This document shows, one piece after another, positions 44,340 through 55,198 of a stretch of 63,407 nt of DNA (positions are counted from its first letter, which is position 1; each line of letters begins with the position of its first letter). The stretch lies in contig BFEA01000216.1 of assembly GCA_003427395.1 (NCBI GenBank), positions 296,670-360,076 of the forward strand, read 5' to 3'. The translations under genes and the position numbers were made by a program. The notes beneath the pieces were generated by a model. The model did not search any database. It saw only the letters and a list, made by a program, of their open reading frames with translations, and was not told the origin of the DNA. Source of the DNA: Chara braunii. Taxonomy: Eukaryota > Streptophyta > Charophyceae > Charales > Characeae.

Positions 44340-47329
44340 ATCATGACATGTCACAAGTTATGATGACATCCCTTACGCTAATCGGTCTTCATCATCAGGA
44401 ATATTATCGTTCTTCTTCATCAGGAAGACCAAGGCATGCCATAGCATTTTCTCTAGCTAATTTTGGAATGTGCAGTTCATTCTCCAAGTGCGATATTCTT
44501 GATGTCCACCTCCAAAGAATGCAATCTGCATATTGCCACTTCTCAAGTGACGTTTTGTCCTTCTTCCATGTTTTCTTCCATGCATTCGTATATTGCACAG
44601 CAAGAGTTTTCACGACAGGCTACGACACTCAATATTCAACGAAAATGTGGTTGCAAGTTGGCGATCTGATGTCGTTGTCAACAACAGTAACAATTCTTCC
44701 CATCCACACAGGAACACCTTGGTCAATGTCGTCTTGTGAAGGACGTAACATAACAAATTGGCCCTTTTTCCACGTCTGTCACATGATTCAACTCTGGTGT
44801 GGGACGCTTGTTAGCCGGTCCTACAAAAAGTGACTCTTTGTTCTCATCATTTTTCATGAGGAAAGCAATATCAATGTCCTGTGAATCATCCTTCACTATT
44901 CCTTTCATTGACGGCCAGAAGCCAGCCTTGAGCGGCACTCTTCGAGATTGAGACCGTACTGATTTTCAATTGTTTCTAAAAACTGTTTCCAGTATGACAA
45001 CGCACTCTCCTTCGAAAAATTTATCCCATCCTTCATTCCAACCCACTCGTGTTGCTTGTTCTGTAACCAATCGACGAATGTTTTCACGCCTTCAACACTT
45101 GAAACAAAATCATTATGATTCTCATCAGGCGAGACAAGGATTGGTTGAAGCGGCCACTGCAGTCCTACATATCTCTTGTTCTCATCTCTTTTAAAACAGT
45201 AAACTGTCGAAGACCACTCATGACTCGTACAGTACTCCTTCCACTGGAACACTGGGTTATCATCCTCCATACAAAATCTAAATGCATGTGGACGACTGTG
45301 GTCTATCAACCTTTTCACTAAAAAATGTTTCACAACGCTTTTCCAGTCCGCAATTTCGTTCATGAACGTACATGACGACCGATCAATTTGGGAATCAACA
45401 AAAAACTTAAAGCGATTGGTTATAGTGTATGCGTCATGCATTTTCAACTTGCGAAAAAAGTGACTAAAAGTGGCATCGACATCGGTGTGTGTGTGCCCTA
45501 CTAGCATGAAGCCAAACTCAACCTCTTTGAAGAAACCGAATTTCACCAAAGTTGTGACCAACGGTAACACATATCTATTATTGTTCTCTCTTCAACAATT
45601 ATCCACTTATATCCTGAGCGTTGGAGGCAAGTCGCTCGATGCCTGAACGTCACGAAGGACTTTCATGATGGACGACACAACCACATTCGAGTCGTGTGGG
45701 TAGAAGGAAACCACGTGTGAACATGGACAGACGAGGAACGTCCGTGTGCGATGATCGTTGTCAAGTTTGTTTTCAACATTGGGACATTTGCAAATGCTTT
45801 CGATATGTTTTCTCCACCGAAATGTGGAATACTGGTCTTACTTTGGTCCATGCCGTCAATGATGATGCACAAACTACTTGAGGCCAGCTTCTTCGATTCA
45901 TTCTTCCACACTTCATAAACTGCCCGATGTTGGAGTTGGAGGTCCCAATGCTTGTCATACAAAGAAACAAAATGTTCATGCACTCGTGTGTATTTTCCAG
46001 AATTGATAAATTCTTTATATTCTACGTACTTCACACATTTTGCAAAATTTTGATCAATATCATAAAATTTCGCATGTCAGAAGTGTGTTCTCCACATGTT
46101 ATAAAACACTTGGAGAGAATCAGTACGAACGTTCATATTGTCAAATTGCGTATTCAACAACTTCTAAATGTCCACCTTATTGTAGCAGGCGAACAATCTC
46201 AAATTATCCTCGATTCTCCATTTCTCGTCTTCATGTCGTTGGGCATGGAATCTCCGTTTTCACGTATAAATGATTTCAGTTTACCATACATTGCTGCATA
46301 GGTAACAGATGTGCTTTTGATTCCACTGCTGCCATGCTCTGGCATGACATGACCTTTCGACAAGGTCATCCGTTTCTTTATAAATGTATTTCTACAGACG
46401 CTTACCGTGAAGCACCATGCACTGATGCACACCTTTCTTTTTCCCACAATGGGTTGCACAAACTCCTTGCCATCTTCTACGAATGTGAAACTTTTCAAAA
46501 TCTCAATCCACCACGCATCTCTGCTTTTGTGGTCCTTGGAGTAATATACGCTTTGAAGAACTTTGATGTCATCGAATGTCATGTGTGCATAACACTCTCG
46601 TTTACAACAATATTTCTTATGAACGCTTGCCAACTCTTTTCTGGTCATGAACGCTTGCTAAAGCATTGTTGAATCTCACCATTCTCTTTCGATAAGTATA
46701 CGAACGTTTTTCTGATGACAATCTTTGCGGGAATATATCATCAAAATCTGAAACAAGGTCGTCACCGTCGTCTGGATTTGAACAACAATGGTCAGAGCTG
46801 TTGTTGTCGTTATTGTCTGGATGACTGTTTTTATCGGGAAAACTATCGACACTAGAACCAATTGAAGCACTTGAGCGCCAACCATCCACTTCCCTTTCCT
46901 CGCATGATTCTCTAGCGAGTCGAAAGTCAAGAGAATTATGGAGAATGTTGTGTTCGGAATCCCGAAGTGAATTTCTGGGCACCCAAAGAATACGGTGTAC
47001 ATCAGATGTGGACCTGTCAGCGTGACAGTCGTCAACATTATGACCCGCATTATCGGATTGGGGTGATGTCGTCAGTCGCGGGCGTCCAACGGCAGGGAGC
47101 TACTCTCGCAGGTAGCGGCGTCGAATTCATATTCTCTTATCCTCTTACGAGCAGGTGAATCGGGGGTGCAAGTATTATCACGAATTACATCTTCGGAACC
47201 AGAAGAGTACGTAGCGAGGTCTTGCATATCCACATTACAATTCTCATCCAGTACCGTGTTAGATGCCACGCAGTCCATACTTGTCATCGCTGCATATTCA
47301 GCTTGCCGGCATGAATTGCTGCACGACAT
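44340..47329 (-). pseudogene. DUF7869-like (transposase-type) protein gene, decayed
   Basis: Minus strand, intronless. N-terminal part (47329-46640): acidic, Ser-rich, with MSCSNSCRQAEYAAMTSM and DNNDNNSSDHCCSNPDDGDD. Then HKKYCCKRECYAHMTFDD, SRDAWWIEILKSF and KRKVCISAWCFTVSVC (about 46640-46380), RLFACYNKVDI and LQVFYNMWRTHF, then LCIIIDGMDQSKTSIPHFGG (about 45870-45810). Next comes VDNC-stop-RENNNRYVLPLV (about 45595-45560; Trp expected at the TGA) and FMLVGHTHTDVDATFSHFF (about 45505-45450). The D-G-x-D-Q, D-N-C and G-H-T-H-x-D-x-D spacing fits an RNase H-like, DUF7869-type family found in mobile genes (from memory). Frameshifts near 46200 and elsewhere, plus several stops, show decay. It faces away from the palindrome field at 48 kb. 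Confidence 0.7.
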
Positions 47330-48050
47330 AATGAGTATGTGAGGATAAATGAGTGGGTTAACATTTAAGGCGCGAGCATGTTATTGTTGGGACGAACATA
47401 ACAAAGCATTTGTTCATTAATTGCATGATTCGGTGAGTGAATGAAAAAATAACGAAATTGGGGTAAAAGGCGTATAACGAATACGAGGAACTTAAAAAAA
47501 ACATGCAGTCTTATAAATTTGTAACAATATGGTAGCTAAAAGTGTCGGTACACGGCCATTTCATCAACATCGACACGTAAACATAGAAACATAAAATTAA
47601 GGAACCCATTCCCCTACTTTGATTCGTTCAATAGACCGTTTTTGTGTTCACATTATGAGTAATCGGAATCGGTTTCGGTAACATTCGTCTGCTCCCTGCC
47701 TTGGCAACGAGATGCAGCTATTTGTGTTTGAACAGCCTTCTCAAGCCCCCCCCCCCCCCCCCCCGCCGTTACCTACAGTCATTTTGTGCCTGAGCGGCCT
47801 TATCACACCGCCCCCCCGCCCACCCCCCGTCTCCTCCCCCCTGCCTTTCACGCCGTTGCTAACGAATTTGCCCCGTCGATCTCTGTCTGCTTGTTATTCC
47901 CTTCAGGTGGGCTTGGGGGCGGCAACAACTTCGCGAGTGTGTGCGACACCCGAAAACCAATTCACCGTCATCATCCTGAGGACATCGGATGTTAATATCC
48001 TGTCGGACATCCGTAATCATCATGGTATACTTATCGGGCATCCACCACCG
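47330..48050. other. Spacer with poly-C tract
   Basis: AT-rich, then a C run (47747-47764) and pyrimidine-rich sequence. No gene recognised. Confidence 0.4.
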
Positions 48051-48117
48051 TCTTCGTGTCGAACACGGTGACTTTAGAAGGCGTTCATTTCTTTATCTTT
48101 GCCGAGATACAGCATCA

Positions 48118-48230
48118 GCATGCTGTCGAGACTGCTCGTCGTTGAGAACCTTCAGTATGTGCCAAACAGTCGACGGTCCGAAGTCCGGACCGCCAAAAGC
48201 ACTCGTGTAGGGGACTCGCGATAGCTTTCC
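48118..48230. repeat. ~100-bp repeat, copy 1 (copy 2 at 49127-49232)
   Basis: GAGAACCTTCAGTATGTGCC, AAACAGTC and CCAAAAGCACTC recur about 1 kb downstream with about 80% identity. Confidence 0.85.
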
Positions 48231-49126
48231 CAGATTCGTGTCCCCTATGCACTAAACACCACGAGAGATTGTTTCAGAAGCAATGCCACCCCTGTGCTCT
48301 CATAATGGGATGTCCTACAGTGCTAGGCAGTCGACAGGTTGAGGCAGTCTTGAGTCTTAGGAACTGACGACCACGCAAATGTTTCGTGAACACCTGTCGC
48401 AATTTATGATTCATCACTCTCCATATGTTTGAAACAGTCAGTCGTCATTTACTTGGATGCGCGATGCACCATTGGCCGGACAGACACTTTCACAGGCGGC
48501 GGCTCTTGTTGATTGACACCTGTCTCCAGCATTCACTTGCATTTCTGGTCCCGTTGTCCCGCAAGCCGTGCTCTCCGTAATGGAGCGCCGACCGCGGGAT
48601 ATTGACGGACCCAAGGACGAAGTTTGGTTGTCGATTGAAGTGCGTGCATAATGCGCTGTGCAATCTGTGTAAAAGAGTGTTGAACCCGTTATTGCCATTT
48701 ATAACTTCATCATTCATTCGTGAGCAATTTGTAGTGTCGGTAACGATCATCGTTGTGCGCAAAGTTCAGGCACCACAGGTCCACAGGTGGCACGACTCGA
48801 CAAATGCTGACAGGCGTCTTGGGTGCACAACCACCGCAGGCAGGTTGTAATTTTGGACGGCAGCACCAATGCATGCGAAGAGGTTCAGTGTTTGAGTTGG
48901 ATACGATGATCATCGGACAGGCCCTTGTGAATATTCAATGACACCCGGATTCACGGGTTGTATGCGCACCTTGTCTAGCTGGTTATCGGGAAGGACACGA
49001 CGACAACATCATGGACATGAATACCACTGGAAGGTTGAACACAGATCAATGTTCGTCGTGTCGAACACGAGCACTTTGGAAAGCCCCCAGTTCCAGAGCT
49101 TTCCCGACTCTCAACATCAACTTGTT

Positions 49127-49232
49127 ATCGTGACTGCTCATCCTTAAGAACCTTCACTATGTGCCAAACAGTCAGCCGTTCAAAGTCCAGATCACCAAAA
49201 GCACTCTTGTAAGGAACACCGGATAGCTTTCA
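49127..49232. repeat. ~100-bp repeat, copy 2
   Basis: Partner of 48118-48230. Confidence 0.85.
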
Positions 49233-49363
49233 GGGGGAGGGATTTTGGATGGAGATTGACCACCGGAAGGTCGTCGTCTCGAATAGGAGTACCAATCGGG
49301 GGGAGGGATTTTGGATGGAGATTGACCGCCAGTAGGTCGTCGTCTCGAATATGAGTACCAATG
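49232..49363. repeat. 66-bp tandem duplication
   Basis: GGGGGAGGGATTTTGGATGG begins both copies. Few differences. Confidence 0.95.
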
Positions 49364-49771
49364 TATGCTGGGAGTTTGAGTCTTCATGTTGGACATGATG
49401 ACCGCCAGAGAGGCGTTTCCCCGACTGGTTATCCAATGCATGGCACGCCACGGGAGCCGGATAAGGTGGGTTTACGGGTTCCTTGTCCCGACTAGTTATC
49501 GGGTTGGATACGACAAGCAGATCATAAACATGATCACCGGTGCCAGGGTGAGCACAGACCATGCATCGCAGTTGGCACGTCCACCTCTGCCTGGTATTGG
49601 ATTGCACAGCGACCACTGGTCACCTTGAGGTTGGTTCATTGTGTTGGACACGACGAACATATCGAGAAGGGCGCCAGTCATCGTGTTGGATACGATGACC
49701 GTCGGAAGGTTATAAGGTTGGACACGGCGGCCACCTCACGCAACTGGCTGCAAAGGTCTCCTTGCTCGACT

Positions 49772-50262
49772 GGTTACAGAGTTGGACACGATGACCACCT
49801 CACGCGACTGATTGCAAAGGGATCCTTGCCCGACCGGTTATCAGGTTGGACACGACGACCACCTCATGCGACGACGACCACCTCACGCGGCTGGCTGCAA
49901 AGGGCTCCTTGCTCGACTGGTTATAGGGTTGGACACAACGACCACCTCATGCGAATGATTGCAAAGGGATCTTTGCCCGACCGGTTATCGGGCTGGACAC
50001 GACGACCACCTCACGCGACTAGTTGCAAAGGAATCCTTGCCAGATTGGTTATCGGGTTGGACACGACGACCACCTCACGCGACTGGTTCCAAAGGGGTCC
50101 TTGCCCGACTGGTTATCGGGTTGAACACGATGACCACCTCATGCAGGGGATGCTGTGGGCTGGTTGCAAAGGGGTCCTTGCTCGACTGGTTATCAGATTG
50201 AACACGACGACCACCTCATGCAGAGGATGTTGTGGGCATGTTGCCGGGCGGGTTATCGATGT
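49772..50262. repeat. 64-bp minisatellite, nine units, each with a palindrome half-site
   Basis: The unit begins GGTTATCGGGTTGGACACGA at 49772, 49836, 49919, 49983, 50047, 50111, 50188 and 50251. The period is 64 bp (83 and 77 where small insertions occur). As 64 is not a multiple of three, the open frame across it (49625-50293) translates the same unit in rotating frames, so it is not a coding repeat. Confidence 0.95.
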
Positions 50263-50819
50263 CGACACGATGACCGTGTCATTGGAAAGGTGATATAGGG
50301 AACACATTCCAGTCAAGGTAGAACAGTGTTGTTGACGTCATCAAATGAAAAGCATGGAAGGACAAATCGTGGTCGTCGATCACACATATCGCCGGCTCAA
50401 ACAGATACTTCACGACTAGTGCAGACTCCACACGAACGATTTCAAGACGAGATCCGAAGAGATATATGTTGGGCACTTTTAGAGGGGTGACTCATGTACC
50501 TGGAGAGCGGACCGGTGCTCGTGTGGTGGAGATCGACAATCGCCACAGTAGGCGCTTTGCTCGGCCAGTGGTGCCAGCACTCGGCTAGTGTCACGGATGA
50601 CCGCTCGCTGCGACAAACCCCTTCGTCGACGATGAAGAACGCGAAAGTGATCGCTGCAGCACACCCGATCGGCGCCGATGGAGAATGGCGAAATGAGACA
50701 TGTGCTCGAGTGGAAGGTGGTTTAAACGGAGGAGGCATCGACAAAAAACCCTTCGCGGCAAAGGCCCATCGGCACCGTCGGATCGAATCCAATGGATGGT
50801 TGACGGTCCACGAGAGGAA

Positions 50820-51250
50820 ACAGGCTCCGCAGTATATAAGGAGAAGTGGACCCTGTCCTCTATTTCACCATTTCATTTTTACTGTCGCACAGTGCCTGGC
50901 CACAACGCAAATCATCGACGGTGCGGAGGCCAACGAAAAGCAATCGTCCGTCCCAGCAGTCCGCCACAGGGCCATCGACCGTCGGATTGCCATGATCGAA
51001 CGACTGTCGCTTAGAGGGACCGTTCAGACGCCCCAGTATAGAAGCAGCAGTGGGCCGCCTCCTCCGGCATTAGCGCCCCAGTATATAAGCAACAGTGGGT
51101 CGCCTCCTCCGGCATTATCGCTTTCAGTCTCTTGCCGCGTCGCAGAAGACAGCACACTCTCTGCGCACATCGCCGCTATCACGTCCATATATTAGACTAC
51201 ATTCGTCCTCCTCCACTTTCTTCTCTTGCCATCACTCTCTAATCTTGTCG
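50820..51250 (+). promoter_or_regulatory. Tandem TATA-box-like elements
   Basis: GTATATAAGGAG near 50831, then a 47-bp tandem pair at about 51029-51122, GCCCCAGTATA(G/T)AAGC plus GCCTCCTCCGGCATTA, of which the second has TATATAAG. A pyrimidine-rich patch (CCTCCTCCACTTTCTTCTCT, about 51210-51230) follows, as in plant core promoters. Whether anything is transcribed is unknown. Confidence 0.35.
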
Positions 51251-52730
51251 CAGAATACAGCTGAACGTTTGGAGCATTTCGTCGGGAGTGGACTCACTCA
51301 TCGCACGACATCCGACACGAATTGAGACATCGAGGTGCAGTCCGAAGGCGTCGAGTACGTTTGGAGTGGACCATCGAAACCGACGGGAGATGCTGAACAT
51401 GCGAGCTCGTGGACAGGAGGATAGAGGACAAACGGTAAGGATCTTTCCCAATCCCCGATTTCCAACCAGGGACTGTCATGCCGCACTTTTGGCACAACAG
51501 TTACCGTGTTGAACACGACAAACGCGCGATAAAGCGGATTAAAGCGAGTTGGACTGAACATGAAAATGCCTTGACGGTCGTGTCCAACACGATGGTCTAA
51601 TGGCGGGATCATCGTGTCGAACACGACAATCACGGCGGGAAGCCGCTGGCAAGAGATGTATGTGGGCGGTTGTCGTGTTGAACACGATAACTAGAGCCAG
51701 TACAGTCACTGGCGCTGGTTGTCGTGTTCAACACGACAACTTGTGGCGAACGTCTCATGGTCGAGGAAAAACGCTTTGGTTGTCGTGTTCGACGAGACGA
51801 CCAAGCCCTGTGGTGTTGTGGAGGTGGCAGCAGGTATCCATTTCAACACGATCGTGTCGGACACGACGATCATGTGGAAATGGATGTTTAATGCCAACGG
51901 CTATACAACAATTCAAAGTCGGATCATCGTGTCGAACAAGGCAACCACGGTGGCCAGCCGCTCGCATGAGACGTTTGAGGGCGAGCGCCAATATTGCATT
52001 AGCGCTCGTTATCGTGTTTAACACGACAACCACCCACAAACATCTCATGCCAGCGCAAGCCGTTGTGGGTGTCGTATTCGACACGACAATCGTGTCGAAC
52101 ACAACAGCAACGGCGGCTTGTCACAGGCATGAGACATCTGTAGGCGAGCGGCCGTGCTGGACGAGCTTTGGTTGTCGTGTTCAACACGACAACCGCCCAT
52201 AGATGTTTGGTGCCAGCGCAAGGAGTTGTGGTTGTCGTCACCAGCCCCATGGTGTCGTGTGGCCAACTTTTCTTTTCAGGCATTGACAATACTTCAGCAA
52301 CGGAACATCGTGAACGGCGGCTACTCTTGGGAATCAGAAGTCCCGAGCCGATTGTCGTGTTCAACCCGACAACCAGCATAAGTGTTGCATTGTCATCGGT
52401 TGTCGTGTTCATTGGTTGTCATGTTGAACACGACAACCATCCCCTACGTCTAACGCCCGAGGCAAGGCGTTGTGGTTGTCGAGTTCGACACGACCATCTG
52501 ACCACGACCTGTTGTGTAGTCGTGGGCGTGACACGGGCGGGTACGTTGCCCTTGAGCTGCGAAATGACGAAGCCACACCGGCGGTGGTTGTCGTGTTCAA
52601 CACGACTACCGTGACGGAGACAACGGTCTCCGCAAGTCGTTATCGGTCTCGAAGATGCAGGCCCGCGCACTCCAATATAATGCCCACGACCGCCGCACAG
52701 AAGTGCAATGCCCGCGGGCAGCTAACATTT

Positions 52731-53244
52731 GGTTATCATGTTAAGCACGACAATCGGTCGCCAGAGTCGTGTTTGCGTGAGCAGTTTTGGTCGTCGGGAT
52801 GAACCCGACAACCGTCGTTTACGACGATACCCACGACCTGTTGAACCAAGTGGTCCATTACCAAATACTGCCAGGGAGCGACGACTGTCATGTTGAAGAC
52901 GACAACCGGCGATATGATTGAACAAAGCCATCTATATACAAGTGGTTTGTTATCTCTGTCTGCGGTGCCTTAGGTTGATACCAGATTCATCTCAGTAACA
53001 TTTCAGCCCTAGGCTACATCTGTCGTGGGCAAGAAGTCGTCGACTGTTGGTCGGCATGTGCAATGCAATTTCGTGTGAGCTTGTTTGTTTGCATTGTCAG
53101 GACGAGGACAATTGTTCTCTTCTGCATCGGCCTTGTACTGTTGTTGATTGTGCCGTGCAAGGCTCTTCGTTGTCGCGATGGACATCTCTCACTGGATGAC
53201 CCCTATAGTTTGGCGTGAGCAACAGGCACACCCTTTCCCCCCTT
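52731..53244. repeat. ~515-bp segmental duplication, copy 1
   Basis: Starts GGTTATCATGTTAAGCACGA and is about 93% identical to 53847-54364. Contains two palindrome copies. Confidence 0.95.
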
Positions 53245-53765
53245 TAACAAAAAAAATTCCCAGAATTAAATAATCATTCTATATTAAAATTAAATTCTAA
53301 ATTTTAAATTTTTATTCCATCTTAAAAAATGTCATTCCAATTTTAAAATTTTCCTTCTTACTTGAAAACTTTCCTTCCAAGAATGGGGTATCCCTTCTTA
53401 TTTGAACTGCATGCTAGAGATGAAATGAAAGTCNGGACGAGTTTATGAAATATTTTAATTGGATTGCCTTTTAAGCAAAGATTTTCAGTCATAAATAGGT
53501 TAATCCAATTTAAATTAAAAGAAATTTGTTGTAGTAGAATGAAAATTTAATTAAAACATTTCATAAACTCATCTAGACTTTCATTCCATCTTGAACAAAT
53601 AGATGTCGTTGGAAGGGAAAACTCATATTTAGACGGGAACTTATCAAATAAAACTGAAAATTTTAGAATTGGACGAACATTGGAATGATAATTAGTAAAT
53701 ATGAAAGATTTTTTTTTTATAAATATTTTTTCAACTTTCATTTCTCGTGGGAATTTTTCTGTTGT
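53245..53765. mobile_element. MITE-like AT-rich insertion
   Basis: The left end TAACAAAAAAAATTCCCA and right end TGGGAATTTTTCTGTTG are imperfect terminal inverted repeats. An internal inverted pair (GAAAGTCnGGACGAGTTTAT and its complement near 53550-53585) makes it a foldback. It interrupts the array: the second copy of the flank runs CCCCCCTTGCGCGTTGAACG without it, which gives an empty-site comparison. About 73% AT with no coding frame. The N is at 53434. Confidence 0.8.
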
Positions 53766-53846
53766 TGCTCGCTGAACGTCCGCCGATGTCGAGAGCGCAC
53801 AACGGTTGCCGATGTGAGTATGGCGGACTTCGCAACCAACACCTTG

Positions 53847-54364
53847 GTTATCGTGTTAAGCACGACAATCGGTTGCCAGAGTCGTGTTTGCGTGAGCAGT
53901 TTCGGTCATCGAGGAACCCGACACCTGTCGTTTACGACGATACCCACGACCTGTTGAACCACGTGATCCATTACCAAATACTGCCAGGGAGCGACGACTA
54001 TCGTGTTGAACACGACAACCGACGACATGATTGAACAAAGCCATCTATATACAAGTGGTTCGTTACCTCTGTCTGCGGTGCCTTAGGTTGATACTAGATT
54101 CATCTCAGTAACATTTCAGCCCTAGGCTACGTCTGTCGTGCGCAAGAAGTCATCGACTGTTGGTCGGCATGTGCAATGCAATTTCGTGTGAGCTTGTTTG
54201 TTTGCATTGTCAGGACGAGGACAATTGTTCTCTTCTGCATCGGCCTTATACTGTTGTTGATTGATGCATTTGTGCCGTGCAGGGCTCTTCGTTGTCGCGA
54301 TGGACATCTCTCACTGGATGACCCCTATAATTTGGCGTGAGCAAAAGGCACACCCTTTCCCCCC
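53847..54364. repeat. ~515-bp segmental duplication, copy 2
   Basis: Partner of 52731-53244. The shared block extends into TGAACGTCCRCYGATGTCGA at both copies (53775 and 54374). Confidence 0.95.
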
Positions 54365-54399
54365 TTGCGCGTTGAACGTCCACTGATGTCGAGAGCGCA

Positions 54400-55198
54400 C
54401 AACGGTCGCCGACGTGAGTACGGCAGACTTCGAATCTTATCCTTGGATGACGGTCGTCTCGTTTATCGATGGACATTTGGACTCCTAGGAAGAGTATCAG
54501 TGGGAGAACATGATCACAAAGTGTCCGTGGATAGACGACTATAAGTTCGCCAACATGCTAGAATTCAAAAGGTATATTTATGTGCCATCCGATGTCTTAG
54601 GTCCCGTGCATTTGCGTCAGTTGTGTAAGCAGTTGAAACTAAACCGCCTTTATATGCTACTGCTTCGCCACACACATGATGCCATGTGATGAAGCAGGAG
54701 TTACTCGACTGTGCGCGACATTCACAGTTTCTCGATCAGTATCCTTTGCGATCTCCTGGTCTGTCGCCTCAAGCAATGTTATATTGTTGTGTGAGATTGC
54801 GTCTGGGATACTTCACCTTTTGTAGGGTCCTCTGTATTGCATGTTCGAACAGGACTAGGAACTTGACTGACGTTGTCGTGTATGTATCCAGGAATGAGTT
54901 GTCTATATCCGGAAGGGATATGAGTTTAGTTCAAAGAGAAGTCGATGGGAAATTGGATATCGTGGTCGGTGGCAAGGTGGACAATGTCGGCGCATGGCGC
55001 GAGGTTGAGACAAAAGTGGTCTCTATTCGGAATGCTATAGGCAGTTCTCTCGTCGGAGACTCCGGCTTCGTACGCATGAAATACATTTCAGTGTTTGCTG
55101 ACACGGCTACCGCCCAGGAACCACAATATTTGACCATTGGATCGACATTTCATATATTGGATGGGTGTAACAACAAAAAAGTTCCCCGTCGTTATTAG
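54400..55198 (+). pseudogene. Unrecognised decayed open frame
   Basis: EEYQWENMITKCPWIDDYKF and VPSDVLGPVHLRQLCKQLKL read in one frame (about 54484-54660). After a shift, a 170-codon open frame (54686-55198) has DVVVYVSRNELSISGRDMSL and GSSLVGDSGFVRMKYISVFA. It looks protein-like but I recognise no domain. It lies between the palindrome field and the ParB/methylase-like ORF, on the same strand, and may be an upstream part of that element. Confidence 0.3.

Noticed and set aside
49625-50293. 222-codon open frame with repeated STGYRVGHDDHL-like units
   Set aside because: The 64-bp unit is not a multiple of three, so the frame cycles through all three translations of the same DNA. It is open because the repeat lacks stops, not because it codes.
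50494-51195. 233-codon open frame
   Set aside because: It crosses TATA-like tandem repeats and low-complexity Pro/Ser sequence, with no domain. More likely promoter or spacer sequence.
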